A DNA stretch of 64,000 nt, from positions 4,278,001 to 4,342,000 of the forward strand of contig OZ242265.1 of assembly GCA_965207165.1 (NCBI GenBank), read 5' to 3'. The notes beneath the pieces were generated by a model. It was not told the origin of the DNA. It did no database searches and saw nothing but the letters and a program-made list of their open reading frames with translations. The translations under genes and the position numbers were made by a program. This DNA is from JAAXHV01 sp965207165 (GTDB lineage: Bacteria; Pseudomonadota; Gammaproteobacteria; Eutrophobiales; Eutrophobiaceae). Each line of letters starts with the position of its first letter. The stretch's first letter is position 1. Shown in pieces: positions 55,401-64,000 of the stretch.

Positions 55401-57584
55401 ATGAAGCGACGCGCATTTCTGGTTGCCGGCGGATTAGTGGGCGGCGGCCTGGCGCTGGGCTATATCTTTACGCCGAACCGGCTGGCTTTACGGGCCGTTT
55501 CAACCCCCGAACAGATCTGGCTGACCTCCTGGGTCAGCATCAATGCCGATAATACGGTCACCATCCTGATCCCGCAGACGGAAATGGGCCAGGGAATCCA
55601 CACCGCGTTGTCGATGATGCTGGTGGAAGAAATGGAGGCGGACTGGTCGCTGGTCGATATCAGGCAGGCCCCCGCAGAGGAGATTTACGTAACCGACAAG
55701 ATAGCCCAGGGTTTCATGGCGGGCAGGACGGACGTGCCCGACCCGCTGCAAAAGCTCTGGGATTATTCGTTCTACAAGGCGGCAGGCATGCACAGCCTGC
55801 AACTGACCGGCGGCAGTACGAGCGTCAGGTTTACCGGCCAGGGCGGGATGCGCATCGCCGGGGCTGCCGCCAGGGAGATGCTGCTCAGCGCCGCGGCCGA
55901 ACACTGGAAGGTGGCGCAGACTGAATGCCGCGCCGCGTTGAGTCATATACACCACGACCCCAGCGGTCGATCCGTCCGCTTTGCCGACCTGGCTGCAGCG
56001 GCTGCGGAACACATGCCTTCGCTTACCCCCAGGCTGAAAGCGAAACAGGATTATGTGCTGTGCGGCAAACCCGTACCCCGTATCGACCTGGCCGGGAAGG
56101 TAACCGGCGCGCAAGCCTATGCCGGCGACCTCAGACTGGACGGTATGAAGGTTGCCACTATTCGCCACGCGCCTGTTTTCGGCGGTGATGTCAAATCCCT
56201 TGAGCCTGGTCCCGCCACGGCCCTGCCCGGTGTAGCGGATGTATTGCAAATTCCCGGCGCCGTTGTCGTGACTGCCGATAACTACTGGCGTGCAAGCAAG
56301 GCGCTTGCCGCCCTGACCGTGGAGTTCAGTGACGGCGGCAACAGTGGTTTCAGTTCGGAGCGGATGTGCCGCGACTTCAGCGCAGCCCTGGACGCAGGGG
56401 AGTTCAGCGCCGATCATCAACAGGGTGACGTCGCTGCAGCGGGTTCCGGAGCCTCCGGACGTGTACAGGCGGAATACCGCGTGCCGTTCCTGGCCCATGC
56501 GCCGATGGAACCGGTGAACTGCGCGGCCTGGCACCACGACGGGCAACTGGAGCTTTGGATAGGTGTCCAGAACCCCCTTGGAGCCCGGGCGCTGGCCGCC
56601 GAGACAGCCGGCATGGACATGGAAAACGTCGTTGTCCACCCGTACCAGATGGGCGGGAGTTTCGGGCGAAAGTCTACATTTGGCCCAAACTTCATCCGCG
56701 CTGCGGTGCATACCGCCATGCGCGTGTCCTACCCGGTCAAGCTCATCTGGTCCCGGGAGGAAGACATCCGCCATGATTATTACCGCCCGGCTGAACTCAG
56801 CCGCTTCGAGGCGCAACTGGATGCCGGGGGCAAACCCGTAACCTGGCTGAACCGCTACACGGACATCGGCCTGAGCGGCGGCGGTGAAGCCGCGCTGATT
56901 CCCTACGCGGTCCAGCACCAGCAGATAGGCAGGGTTCCCTGCGAGGCGCCGGTCCCACTCGGTTACTGGCGCAGCGTGGAATATTCCTGCCAGGGATATT
57001 TCTACGAGTCATTCATCGATGAACTGGCGCATCACGCCGCACAGGACCCGCTTGCATACCGTCTTGCCCTGTTGGATGCAAAGCCGCGTTACCAGGCCGC
57101 GTTGCGCCTGGCAGCGGAGAAAATCGGCTGGGGCAGGCCGCTGCCTGAGAATTCCGGGACCGGTATTGCCGTCGTTGCCAGCTTCGGTTCAATCGTGGCC
57201 CAGGCGGTGCAGGTGGCCGTCACGGGGGACAGGCTGCGGGTGGAAAAAGTGGTGGCCGCGGTCGACCCGGGCGAGGTCATCAATCCCGCCACGGCCCGGG
57301 ACCAGGTGGAGAGCGGCATCATCTACGGTCTGACTGCGGCCTTGTACGGAGATATCACGGTTGACGGGGGGCGGGTGCGGCAAGGCAATTTTACCGATTA
57401 CCGCATGGTGCGCATGGACAACACACCGTCCATGGAGGTGCATTTCATTGAGAGCGGCGCGGCGCCGGGCGGCATGGGAGAAGTCGGCACGCCGCCGCTG
57501 GCGCCGGCATTGTGTAATGCCATATTCGCTGCAACCGGCCGGCGTATGCGCCGGCTTCCACTGCAGGATCAGCTGTCAGTCTAG
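55401..57584 (+). CDS. Xanthine-oxidase-family molybdopterin subunit (IorB/aldehyde dehydrogenase-like)
   Basis: 727 residues with a twin-arginine signal (MKRRAFLVAGGLVGGGLALG), so exported folded with its molybdenum cofactor. MPT-binding motifs include QTEMGQGIHTALSMMLVEEM, GGSFGRKS, and a catalytic-type Glu in MGEVGTPPLAPAL. Closest in layout to the large subunit of isoquinoline 1-oxidoreductase or membrane aldehyde dehydrogenase. The 2Fe-2S small subunit and cytochrome partner usually adjacent are missing here, with pnp upstream and a repeat downstream. Substrate unknown. Confidence 0.85.
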   Translation: MKRRAFLVAGGLVGGGLALGYIFTPNRLALRAVSTPEQIWLTSWVSINADNTVTILIPQTEMGQGIHTALSMMLVEEMEADWSLVDIRQAPAEEIYVTDKIAQGFMAGRTDVPDPLQKLWDYSFYKAAGMHSLQLTGGSTSVRFTGQGGMRIAGAAAREMLLSAAAEHWKVAQTECRAALSHIHHDPSGRSVRFADLAAAAAEHMPSLTPRLKAKQDYVLCGKPVPRIDLAGKVTGAQAYAGDLRLDGMKVATIRHAPVFGGDVKSLEPGPATALPGVADVLQIPGAVVVTADNYWRASKALAALTVEFSDGGNSGFSSERMCRDFSAALDAGEFSADHQQGDVAAAGSGASGRVQAEYRVPFLAHAPMEPVNCAAWHHDGQLELWIGVQNPLGARALAAETAGMDMENVVVHPYQMGGSFGRKSTFGPNFIRAAVHTAMRVSYPVKLIWSREEDIRHDYYRPAELSRFEAQLDAGGKPVTWLNRYTDIGLSGGGEAALIPYAVQHQQIGRVPCEAPVPLGYWRSVEYSCQGYFYESFIDELAHHAAQDPLAYRLALLDAKPRYQAALRLAAEKIGWGRPLPENSGTGIAVVASFGSIVAQAVQVAVTGDRLRVEKVVAAVDPGEVINPATARDQVESGIIYGLTAALYGDITVDGGRVRQGNFTDYRMVRMDNTPSMEVHFIESGAAPGGMGEVGTPPLAPALCNAIFAATGRRMRRLPLQDQLSV

Positions 57585-57651
57585 CGCGCTCCCGATGCTG
57601 AACCGGAAATGAGGTTCCCTGAAAAGTCACTGTTAGCCGGTTTGCTTTATA

Positions 57652-57920
57652 CTAGTACTCTTTCAACTTAATATTGACATGTTCAGAGCCACACAGCGAC
57701 GTCAAGACAAGGCGCAGCCCGCAGAGAATGGCGCGCCCTTGTCAAGGGCTGCAACGCCGTATTGGCGTCGCTGTGTGGCTCCCTGCGGGCGGGCCGGGAA
57801 GCGGTCGCCCGCGGCGTTACACCGCTTGGCAAGGACGCGCCATTCCCTGCGCGGCGTGCCTTGCGCGCAACCGCTTCCCGACCCGCTGAACATGTCAATA
57901 TTAAGTTGAAAGAGTACTAG
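57652..57920. repeat. 269-bp nested inverted-repeat element with perfect 35-bp ends
   Basis: Outer arms 57652-57686 and 57886-57920 are perfectly inverted over 35 bp, beginning CTAGTACTCTTTCAAC. Inside are a second inverted pair (57687-57701 with 57766-57780) and a third (GGGAAGCGGT near 57796 with ACCGCTTCCC near 57870). It contains no gene and fills the 365-bp gap after the molybdopterin gene. A half copy is at 44102-44180. MITE-like; no target duplication was established. Confidence 0.8.
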
Positions 57921-57949
57921 GCATTATTTTTCCAGGTATTCCAACGAGC

Positions 57950-58798
57950 ATGAGACTGTCAGGTAATGAATTCAGGCGCTGGGAGCATAAGTCCGTAACG
58001 CTGCTGGGCATGTCCGGGGTCGGCAAGACCACCCTGGCGCGAAAGTTGCGCCGGCACAACTGGTTCCATTATTCCGGCGATTACCGGATCGGGACCCGTT
58101 ACCTGGATGAGCCTATCCTGGATAACATCAAGCAGCATGTAATGCAGATCCCTTTTACCCGGGAGTTGCTGCGCTCGGATTCGATCTACATCACCAACAA
58201 CCTGGACATCGACAACCTGAAACCGCTTTCCAGTTTCCTCGGTAAACTGGGCAACCCGGAACAGGATGGGTTGGACCTGAAGGAATTCAAACGCCGCCAG
58301 GACTTGCACCGGCAAGCCGAGGCTGATTCCATGTACGACGTGCCGGAGTTCATGCGCCGGGCCCGTGAAGTTTACGGTTATGCGCATTTTGTCAACGACG
58401 CCGGCGGCAGCCTGTGCGAAATGGACGACGAAGTGATCAAGCTGCTGGCGCAGCACACGCTGGTTTTATACATTGAAGCCACCGCTGAAGACGAAAAGGA
58501 CCTGATTGCCCGGGCCGAACAGGACCCCAAGCCGCTGTATTACAAGGAGGAATTCCTGGACGAACAACTGGCCGCATACATGCGCATACGGGGCCTGGAT
58601 TACATCGCCCTGATCGACCCCGATGATTTTGTCAGGTGGGTGTTCCCCAGGTTGTTCCGCGCCCGTATCCCGCGTTATGAACACATTGCGGCCAGTCATG
58701 GCTACCGCGTTGCCACCGATGAAGTACTTCATGTAACAACCGAACAGGACTTCATCGATGTAATTGCCGGTGTTCTGGACCGGCAGGGAGGGGGTTAA
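57950..58798 (+). CDS. P-loop ATPase next to the MetA-type gene
   Basis: 282 residues with Walker A GMSGVGKTTLARKL near residues 20-33, a VLYIEATAEDEKDLIARAEQDPKPLYYKEEFLDEQL segment and no membrane span. Overall it looks like a small kinase or dephospho-type P-loop protein, not a transporter ATPase. It precedes the homoserine acyltransferase gene by 2 bp, so the two probably share an operon. Specific function not known to me. Confidence 0.7.
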   Translation: MRLSGNEFRRWEHKSVTLLGMSGVGKTTLARKLRRHNWFHYSGDYRIGTRYLDEPILDNIKQHVMQIPFTRELLRSDSIYITNNLDIDNLKPLSSFLGKLGNPEQDGLDLKEFKRRQDLHRQAEADSMYDVPEFMRRAREVYGYAHFVNDAGGSLCEMDDEVIKLLAQHTLVLYIEATAEDEKDLIARAEQDPKPLYYKEEFLDEQLAAYMRIRGLDYIALIDPDDFVRWVFPRLFRARIPRYEHIAASHGYRVATDEVLHVTTEQDFIDVIAGVLDRQGGG

Positions 58799-58800
58799 CA

Positions 58801-59814
58801 GTGCCGCTGGTGGCGAATACCGATCTACCCAGCTTCGGGCGGCTTCAGAGTGAAGGCAGTCTGGTGATAGCCAGGGATACTGCCGAGACCCGGGAGGTGC
58901 GCGAACTGCATATCGGCCTGTTGAACATGATGCCGGACAAGGCCCTGGAGGCCACGGAAAGGCAATTCTTCCGGTTGGTGGGCGAAAGCAACCAGATAGC
59001 CAGGTTTTACATGCACCCGTTTACCCTGGAGGAATTGCAGCGCGGCAGGGAAGGCCGGGAACACGTCGAGAGGTATTACCGGAGTTTCGAGCAAATCCAG
59101 TCCGACCGGCTGGACGCGTTGATCATCACCGGGGCGAACGTAGTCGACCCGGCCCTGGACCGCCAGGAGTTCTGGAGTCCGCTGATTGACGTGGTTAACT
59201 GGGCTTACGACAATGTCACGTCCATATTGTGTTCCTGCCTCGCTACCCACGCACTGTTGCAGTTCCGTTACGGCCAGAAGCGTATCCCGCTTGCGCGCAA
59301 GTGCTGGGGAGTTTATTCGCACCGGGTCCGGGAACGCTCACATCCCCTGGTGGCCGGCATGAATACGCGTTTTGACGTTCCCCACTCCCGCTTTAATGCA
59401 GTAACGCCGCAACAGTTTGCCGAAGCGGGCCTGAAGGTCCTGGTTGAAAGTGATGAGGTGGGGGTCCACCTTGCCGCCAGTGATGACGGCCTGCGGCTGG
59501 TGTTTTTCCAGGGACATCCCGAATACGACGCGAACAGCTTGTTCAAGGAGTACAAGCGCGAGGTTTTACGGTTTATGGGTGGTGAGACGGACATCTACCC
59601 GCCGTTCCCGGAGAATTATTTCTCCCTGCAGACCAGGGCGATACTGGCCGAATACCGGGAACGTGTAGTTGATGCCAGGAACAGGGGGAGGGAACTGCCG
59701 CCGTTCCCGGAACAGTTAATCAGCCCTTCACTGGACAATACCTGGCATGACAGCGCCGAATCCGTGATCAATAACTGGGTCGGGGAGGTGTACCGCTCGA
59801 CCCACCCGGGTTAG
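58801..59814 (+). CDS. metA: MetA-type homoserine O-acyltransferase
   Basis: First step of methionine synthesis, acylating homoserine. 337 residues with GLLNMMPDKALEATERQF, the nucleophilic Cys in ILCSCLATHALLQF, KCWGVYSHRV and the HPEYDANSLFKEYKRE segment carrying the His-Glu pair. The family includes succinyl- and acetyl-transferases and the sequence does not settle which. GTG start, coupled to the upstream P-loop gene. Confidence 0.9.
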   Translation: MPLVANTDLPSFGRLQSEGSLVIARDTAETREVRELHIGLLNMMPDKALEATERQFFRLVGESNQIARFYMHPFTLEELQRGREGREHVERYYRSFEQIQSDRLDALIITGANVVDPALDRQEFWSPLIDVVNWAYDNVTSILCSCLATHALLQFRYGQKRIPLARKCWGVYSHRVRERSHPLVAGMNTRFDVPHSRFNAVTPQQFAEAGLKVLVESDEVGVHLAASDDGLRLVFFQGHPEYDANSLFKEYKREVLRFMGGETDIYPPFPENYFSLQTRAILAEYRERVVDARNRGRELPPFPEQLISPSLDNTWHDSAESVINNWVGEVYRSTHPG

Positions 59815-59882
59815 CCGGATTACGGGCGTAAAGCTGCACCAGGCAGGGTTGGCATGCCGACCCTGGATCCCAGGGTTACGGG

Positions 59883-60230
59883 CTAGGCGTCTTCTTTTTT
59901 GCTCGCAGGCGATCGCGTGGTGCGGCGCCGGGTCCTGGGTTTAGCCGTTGTTGCGGGTTTATCGCCGGCAGGCCAGGGACTGAACGGGAACGGCCGTTCG
60001 TCCGACTGGAACGTGATGTAACCAAGGGCCTGGGAGATGTAGCGCAACAGGCCCGTATTGAAACCGGCCAGTTGCCGGTTCAACTCGCCCGTCAGGAGCT
60101 TGCTGACAAACTGGAAAACGACCAGCAGCCAGACGAGAATAATGGCAAAGTAAAGAATGGCGCCGAAGATGACGATAAACAGGCCGCGCAGCCACACATC
60201 GGTATTTTTTACATTTTCTTTTATGGTCAT
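59883..60230 (-). CDS. DUF4389 membrane protein
   Basis: About 115 residues from ATG 60230 (MTIKENVKNTDVWLRGLFIVIF). One long or two close hydrophobic spans (about 14-40) precede QFVSKLLTGELNRQLAGFNTGLLRYISQALGYITFQSDERPFPFSPWP, the DUF4389 signature, and a basic C-terminal tail with Arg/Lys/Thr. Function unknown. Convergent with metA. Confidence 0.82.
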   Translation of the reverse strand: MTIKENVKNTDVWLRGLFIVIFGAILYFAIILVWLLVVFQFVSKLLTGELNRQLAGFNTGLLRYISQALGYITFQSDERPFPFSPWPAGDKPATTAKPRTRRRTTRSPASKKEDA

Positions 60231-60299
60231 TATTACCCTCCTGGCAGCATTATAACCCATTCATGTGTGGCAACCAGGTATATATATGACGACATATAC

Positions 60300-62132
60300 T
60301 CAGTTGTCCAGGCTGAACGTCAGTATTTCATCGCCGACCGTGTAGCCGAACAGGGAATTTCCTCCCGCGGCAACGGCTATGTACTGCTTGCCGCCGACCA
60401 TGTAACTGACGGGCGGGGCGTTGACGCCGTAGTCGGCCTGGTGCTGCCACAAGGGCGCGCCGCTGTGCGCGTCATAGGCGGCGAAGCGGCCGTTCCCTTC
60501 ACCGGTAAAGACCAGGTCGCCGGCAGTAGCCAGCACGCCGCCCACCATGGGTTGCGCCACTTTTTGTTGCCAGCTCAGCTTGCCGGATACGACGTCTACC
60601 GCGCTGAGCACTCCCCAGTCCGGTTCATCCGCCTTCCTGAAAAAGGAGTAGCTCTGCCAGGGTGCGCCCGGGCCGGGTTCCAGCCTGCGCGCAAAGAACA
60701 GTGAGGGCTGGTAAATGCCTGCGATATACACCTGTTGCAGTCCGGGGTGGTACGCGACCGGAGACCATGAGACCGCGCCCAGGGTGCCCGGGACGATGCG
60801 CACGCCTTCCGCCACGGGGCGCGCAAACAGGTTTTCCTGGTTGATGAAGGCTTCGCTGCGCCGGATCAATCTGCCGGTCTGCCGGTCGTGGATAAAAAAC
60901 CAGCCGAGCTTGCTGGCCTGTCCCACCGCCTTGATGGTCTGGCCGTTTTCAACCAGGTCAAACAGTACCGGCGGGCTGGCGACGTCGTAACCCCAGCGGT
61001 CGTGGGGCACCTGCTGGTAATACCAGCGCAGCTTGCCGGTATCCGCTTCCAGGGCAACCAGGCTGACGGTGTACAGGTTATCGCCCGGACGGGTCGAATC
61101 ATCCATCTGCGGCGACGGGTTGCCGGTGCCGATGTAAACCAGGCCAAGTTCGGGGTCGATAGCCGGTGTCGTGTAGATGGAACCGCCGCCGTAACGCCAG
61201 GTATCGGCATGGGTCCTGTTGGCACGCCGCTCCGCCTTCAGGTCCCGGTTCAGGGGGACGCCGTAACCTGTTTCCTTATGCCATCCGCCTTGCCAGCCGG
61301 ATTCCGGGGTGCTGTACCAGCGCCAGATTTCCTTGCCGGTTTCCGTGTCGTAAGCGACGATAAAGCCTCTTAAGCCGTGGCCTCCGCCGGACAGGCCGCC
61401 GACAGACAATACGTATTCACCTTCCTGCTCCAGGTCCATGTGCAGGCCGTAACCCGCGCCTGAAATGCCGACAAGGACCTTGCCGGCAAACACCTGGGGG
61501 GCCAGGTTGGCGGTGTAGCCGGTCTGGCCGGACTGAATCGCGCCTTTCAGTTCGTCCACCCCGAGCAGCGGGTCGAGTTGTTCCGCCTTGCCGGCATCGG
61601 TGTCCGTGATCGCCACATCCCAGAGCACCTTGCCCGTGTCCCGTTCCAGGGCGATCAACCGGGCATCGATGGTGACGCTGAACACCTTGTCGTCAGTGAG
61701 GGCGGGCCCGCGGTTGGCAGGTCCGCAACAAAAGGTCTTGTCCGGAAGGTCATGACCGTAACGCCATAACACCTTGCCCGTGTCCGCGCGCAAGGCAATG
61801 ATGTCGTTGTACGGGGTCGTTACGTACATCACCCCGTCCCGTATGATGGGTGAAGCCTGGAATGATCCGAATTTGCCGGTTTTGAAACGCCAGGCCAGCC
61901 GTAACCGGTCCACGTTGCCGCTATTGACCTGGGACAGGGGGCTGAAGCGCTGGTTGTCGTAGGTGCGCCCGTACAAGGGCCAGTCAGCGCGGTCAGTCAG
62001 GATGATGTCCGCGCCGGCAGGTAGCGAAAACAGGAAACACAGCGCCACCAACAGGCTGGCGCGCGCACGCAGGATGAAATTCCGAAACCGGCTTCGACAA
62101 GGTGCCGGAATAAGATCGGTGAGTGGGTTCAT
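60300..62132 (-). CDS. PQQ-dependent dehydrogenase (alcohol dehydrogenase type)
   Basis: 610 residues: signal peptide (to about LPAGADI), then an eight-bladed quinoprotein propeller with the vicinal disulfide Cys-Cys in DKTFCCGPANRGPA, tryptophan-docking-like repeats (DTGKVLWRYGHD, DTGKVLWDVAI, ETGKEIWRWYS) and the metal-site region (NPSPQMDDSTRPGDNLYTVSL). No cytochrome c domain, so electrons pass to a separate cytochrome. Located in the periplasm. Substrate is likely an alcohol; methanol is not implied. Confidence 0.9.
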   Translation of the reverse strand: MNPLTDLIPAPCRSRFRNFILRARASLLVALCFLFSLPAGADIILTDRADWPLYGRTYDNQRFSPLSQVNSGNVDRLRLAWRFKTGKFGSFQASPIIRDGVMYVTTPYNDIIALRADTGKVLWRYGHDLPDKTFCCGPANRGPALTDDKVFSVTIDARLIALERDTGKVLWDVAITDTDAGKAEQLDPLLGVDELKGAIQSGQTGYTANLAPQVFAGKVLVGISGAGYGLHMDLEQEGEYVLSVGGLSGGGHGLRGFIVAYDTETGKEIWRWYSTPESGWQGGWHKETGYGVPLNRDLKAERRANRTHADTWRYGGGSIYTTPAIDPELGLVYIGTGNPSPQMDDSTRPGDNLYTVSLVALEADTGKLRWYYQQVPHDRWGYDVASPPVLFDLVENGQTIKAVGQASKLGWFFIHDRQTGRLIRRSEAFINQENLFARPVAEGVRIVPGTLGAVSWSPVAYHPGLQQVYIAGIYQPSLFFARRLEPGPGAPWQSYSFFRKADEPDWGVLSAVDVVSGKLSWQQKVAQPMVGGVLATAGDLVFTGEGNGRFAAYDAHSGAPLWQHQADYGVNAPPVSYMVGGKQYIAVAAGGNSLFGYTVGDEILTFSLDN

Positions 62133-62191
62133 TACCGGTTAGAATAACACTTTTTACCGGCAGGTGAGATTGTCGCGGGAGAGTACGGCAG

Positions 62192-63100
62192 GTGAGAACG
62201 ACAACGCTTTTTCCATTGGGCGCCGTTGCGATCAGCGTTGTATCCTATCTCCATCCCGGCCTGTTGCAGCCTTTCAAGGGGTATATTGTCCCCTTGCTCG
62301 GCCTGGTGATGCTGGGCATGGGGATGACCCTTCGGTCAGCTGATTTCAGGAATGTACTCAGGAGGCCCCGGCCCGTGACACTGGGTGTCGCCCTGCAGTT
62401 TATCCTCATGCCGTTCATGGCATGGACGGTATCGGAGGCGCTGGGATTGCCGCTTGAACTGATGCTGGGCATGGTGCTGGTAGGCTCATGCCCCGGGGGC
62501 ACCGCATCCAATATAATCTGCTACCTGGCAAAAGGCGAGGTTGCCGTATCCATTACCCTGACGGCCGTGTCCACACTATTGGCGATATTCCTAACTCCGC
62601 TGCTGACCTGGCTGTATATCGGGCAGAAAGTACCGGTGCCGGTACCGGCCATGATGCTGAATATCTTTACCATCGTGCTGGCGCCGGTTGCCCTGGGGGT
62701 GTTCATCAACAACCGTTTCGGTGGCAGGCTGGAGACGGTCAAACGCATTTTCCCCGGTGTTTCCGTCGTTGCCGTCATCGTGATCATAGGCATCATCATC
62801 GCCAATACCCAGGCGCAACTGGCCCAGTTGGCGGCGCCGGTTATTGTCGCGGTGTGCCTGCACAATATATCCGGGCTGGCAGGCGGCTATTGCCTGGCCT
62901 GGCTGTTCGGTTGCGACGAGCGTGTCCGGCGCACCCTCGCGATAGAAGTGGGGATGCAGAATTCCGGCCTCGCCATTGCCCTGGTCGAACTGACGAAGTT
63001 TCCGCTGCTTGCCGCACTGCCCGGCGCGGTATTCAGTATCTGGCACAACATCAGCGGTTCAATGCTGGCCGCCTGGTGGGGCAGGGGGGATGAGAAATAA
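62192..63100 (+). CDS. Bile acid:sodium symporter-family transporter (BASS)
   Basis: 302 residues with about nine hydrophobic spans and the family motif LVGSCPGGTASNIICYLAKGEVAVSITLTAVSTLLA, and EVGMQNSGLAIAL near the end, which carries the conserved Glu-x-x-x-Gln-Asn Na+ site. Bacterial members move small organic anions or pantoate-like acids, so the substrate is not predicted. Lies opposite the PQQ dehydrogenase and convergent with 5-FTHF cyclo-ligase. Confidence 0.9.
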   Translation: MRTTTLFPLGAVAISVVSYLHPGLLQPFKGYIVPLLGLVMLGMGMTLRSADFRNVLRRPRPVTLGVALQFILMPFMAWTVSEALGLPLELMLGMVLVGSCPGGTASNIICYLAKGEVAVSITLTAVSTLLAIFLTPLLTWLYIGQKVPVPVPAMMLNIFTIVLAPVALGVFINNRFGGRLETVKRIFPGVSVVAVIVIIGIIIANTQAQLAQLAAPVIVAVCLHNISGLAGGYCLAWLFGCDERVRRTLAIEVGMQNSGLAIALVELTKFPLLAALPGAVFSIWHNISGSMLAAWWGRGDEK

Positions 63101-63104
63101 GGAT

Positions 63105-63119
63105 TAATTCCTAATTCCT
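63105..63119. repeat. Short GAATTNN-type heptamer run
   Basis: Two units in inverse form (TTAATTCCTAATTCC) between the BASS gene and the cyclo-ligase stop. Confidence 0.5.
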
Positions 63120-63671
63120 GCACTTGATCACCCTCTTTTCCGTAATGATCTGATCCACCCGCACGTCAGTATCGGTGGCAGGCATGTCATTCACGATCTG
63201 GCATTCATAACATAATGCCGTCTTTGCGGTGTGCGGATGAGCGGCGAACCACTTGTCGTAATAACCTTTACCGTAACCTATGCGTTTGCCGTCCGGGGTA
63301 AACCCCAGGCCCGGGGTAATACTCAGGTCAACCGGGGACTGCCATTCGGCATCGTTCTCCGGCGTGAGTATGCCCAGTTGTCCGGCCCGCAGGTTCTCCC
63401 AGCCGTCGAAACGGACCGCGATCATCTTTTCCATGTTGATGATTTTGGGGACGAGGACTGTTTTACCCAGTGTCCGCAGTCGATCGATGACATCCCGGGT
63501 ATTGACTTCGGCATCTGTGGACACGTAGCAGAAGACCGTATCGGCCTGTTCGATCCGGGTTTGCAGGCGCGCATGAATGGCCTGGTCGAATTCCTGACGC
63601 TGTTGCTGCGACAAAGCCTGACGCACCAGTTTCAGGCGTTCTCGCAGGCTCGCTTTTTGCCTGCTCAGCAT
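63111..63671 (-). CDS. 5-formyltetrahydrofolate cyclo-ligase
   Basis: 186 residues: basic N-terminal LRERLKLVRQALSQQQRQEF, VFCYVSTDAEVNTRDVID, and the C-terminal GLGFTPDGKRIGYGKGYYDKW phosphate and folate loop that defines the family (MTHFS/YgfA). Recycles 5-formyl-THF to methenyl-THF. In several gammaproteobacteria ssrS (6S RNA) is upstream of this gene; here the upstream gap of 125 bp leads to rpsP and holds no 6S-like structure. Confidence 0.94.
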   Translation of the reverse strand: MLSRQKASLRERLKLVRQALSQQQRQEFDQAIHARLQTRIEQADTVFCYVSTDAEVNTRDVIDRLRTLGKTVLVPKIINMEKMIAVRFDGWENLRAGQLGILTPENDAEWQSPVDLSITPGLGFTPDGKRIGYGKGYYDKWFAAHPHTAKTALCYECQIVNDMPATDTDVRVDQIITEKRVIKCRN

Positions 63672-63711
63672 AGTACCGGCCGGCTTTGCCGCTGTCGTTC
63701 TGAAATCATCG

Positions 63712-63740
63712 TTTTCATTTTCGTAAAAAGGCCGTATAAT
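63712..63740 (+). promoter_or_regulatory. Probable rpsP promoter
   Basis: TTTTCA at 63712-63717, a 17-bp spacer, and consensus TATAAT at 63735-63740, about 57 bp before rpsP, on the strand leading into it. Confidence 0.7.
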
Positions 63741-63796
63741 AACGCCTTTTTTTCAGCAGGTAAGTTCTGCCGTTTCACCGGCATAAGGTTAAATTT

Positions 63797-64000
63797 ATGG
63801 TAACAATTCGATTAGCGCGGGCTGGCGCAAAGAAAAGGCCTTTTTATCATGTAGTTGCAACCGATTCACGCAATCCGCGTGATGGCAGGTATATAGAAAG
63901 GCTGGGATATTTCAACCCCATAGCAACCGGCCAGGAACAAAGATTGAACCTGGAACAGGAGCGGGTTGACTATTGGCTGTCCCAGGGAGCACAGCCATCG
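63797..64000 (+). CDS. rpsP: 30S ribosomal protein S16, N-terminal part
   Basis: The first 68 codons before the window edge: MVTIRLARAGAKKRPFYHVV and NPRDGRYIERLGYFNPIA are diagnostic for S16. ATAAGG lies shortly upstream. Normally heads rpsP-rimM-trmD-rplS. The window ends inside the gene. Confidence 0.97.
   Translation, partial: MVTIRLARAGAKKRPFYHVVATDSRNPRDGRYIERLGYFNPIATGQEQRLNLEQERVDYWLSQGAQPS

Noticed and set aside
55500..56918. 472-codon antisense frame in the molybdopterin gene
   Set aside because: High-GC codon bias of the real gene opens the opposite strand; no recognisable motif.
63672..63796. 6S RNA (ssrS) upstream of the folate cyclo-ligase
   Set aside because: The gap is too short and contains the rpsP promoter rather than a long 6S-like hairpin.

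Overview
The window is about 64 kb of a gammaproteobacterial chromosome. The evidence is gene content and order: surE-pcm-nlpD-rpoS, an initiator tRNA followed by rimP-nusA-infB-rbfA-truB-(insert)-rpsO-pnp, rnhA-dnaQ, glmS, glnE, grxD, mltD, aas, and rpsP at the right edge. Base composition is moderately GC-rich, except for a clearly AT-richer block just after glmS. I cannot name the species.

Layout. 1-2.4 kb: Sel1 lipoprotein and glmS. 2.4-16.05 kb: a 13.6-kb accessory island (below). 16.1-20.4 kb: isochorismatase-like hydrolase, TolC-type outer-membrane protein, rhodanese, thiC. 20.6-33.9 kb: glnE, a spore-photoproduct-lyase-like radical SAM protein, a nucleosidase-like protein, a glycosyltransferase, an SDR, an exported isoaspartyl methyltransferase, aas, mltD, a methyltransferase, rnhA, dnaQ. 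34-44.8 kb: grxD, a urate-oxidase-N membrane protein, argD-argF, surE-pcm-nlpD-rpoS, an Mth938 protein, adk, a class A PBP, a TPR lipoprotein. 44.8-55.4 kb: the metY-type operon from initiator tRNA to pnp, with an OmpA-domain membrane protein inserted before rpsO. 55.4-64 kb: a molybdopterin dehydrogenase large subunit, a P-loop protein with a MetA-type acyltransferase, DUF4389, a PQQ dehydrogenase, a BASS transporter, 5-FTHF cyclo-ligase and the start of rpsP.

Main discovery. The block 2439-16052 has the anatomy of a Tn7-like transposon inserted at attTn7. It starts 24 bp after the glmS stop, its two ends match over 26 bp (TGT...ACA, 23/26 identical), and it is flanked by a perfect 5-bp duplication, TAGGA. 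Removing it with one TAGGA copy restores an uninterrupted array of 7-bp GAATTNN units of the kind found elsewhere in the window. No tnsABCD-like gene is inside, so it looks non-autonomous. Its cargo resembles a defence island: an RloC/AAA_13-like ATPase, an HD-GHKL ATPase gene broken by an IS407-type IS3 element, a 1443-residue STAND NTPase with a C-terminal PD-(D/E)XK nuclease motif, a small internally duplicated protein and a dGTPase. A third end, with binding-site spacing identical to the distal end (55 and 66 bp), lies inside at 2909-3055 and points to a composite history.

The backbone also carries several families of palindromic intergenic repeats. The most unusual has a conserved 53-bp core enclosed by perfect 19-26-bp inverted arms whose sequence differs in every copy.
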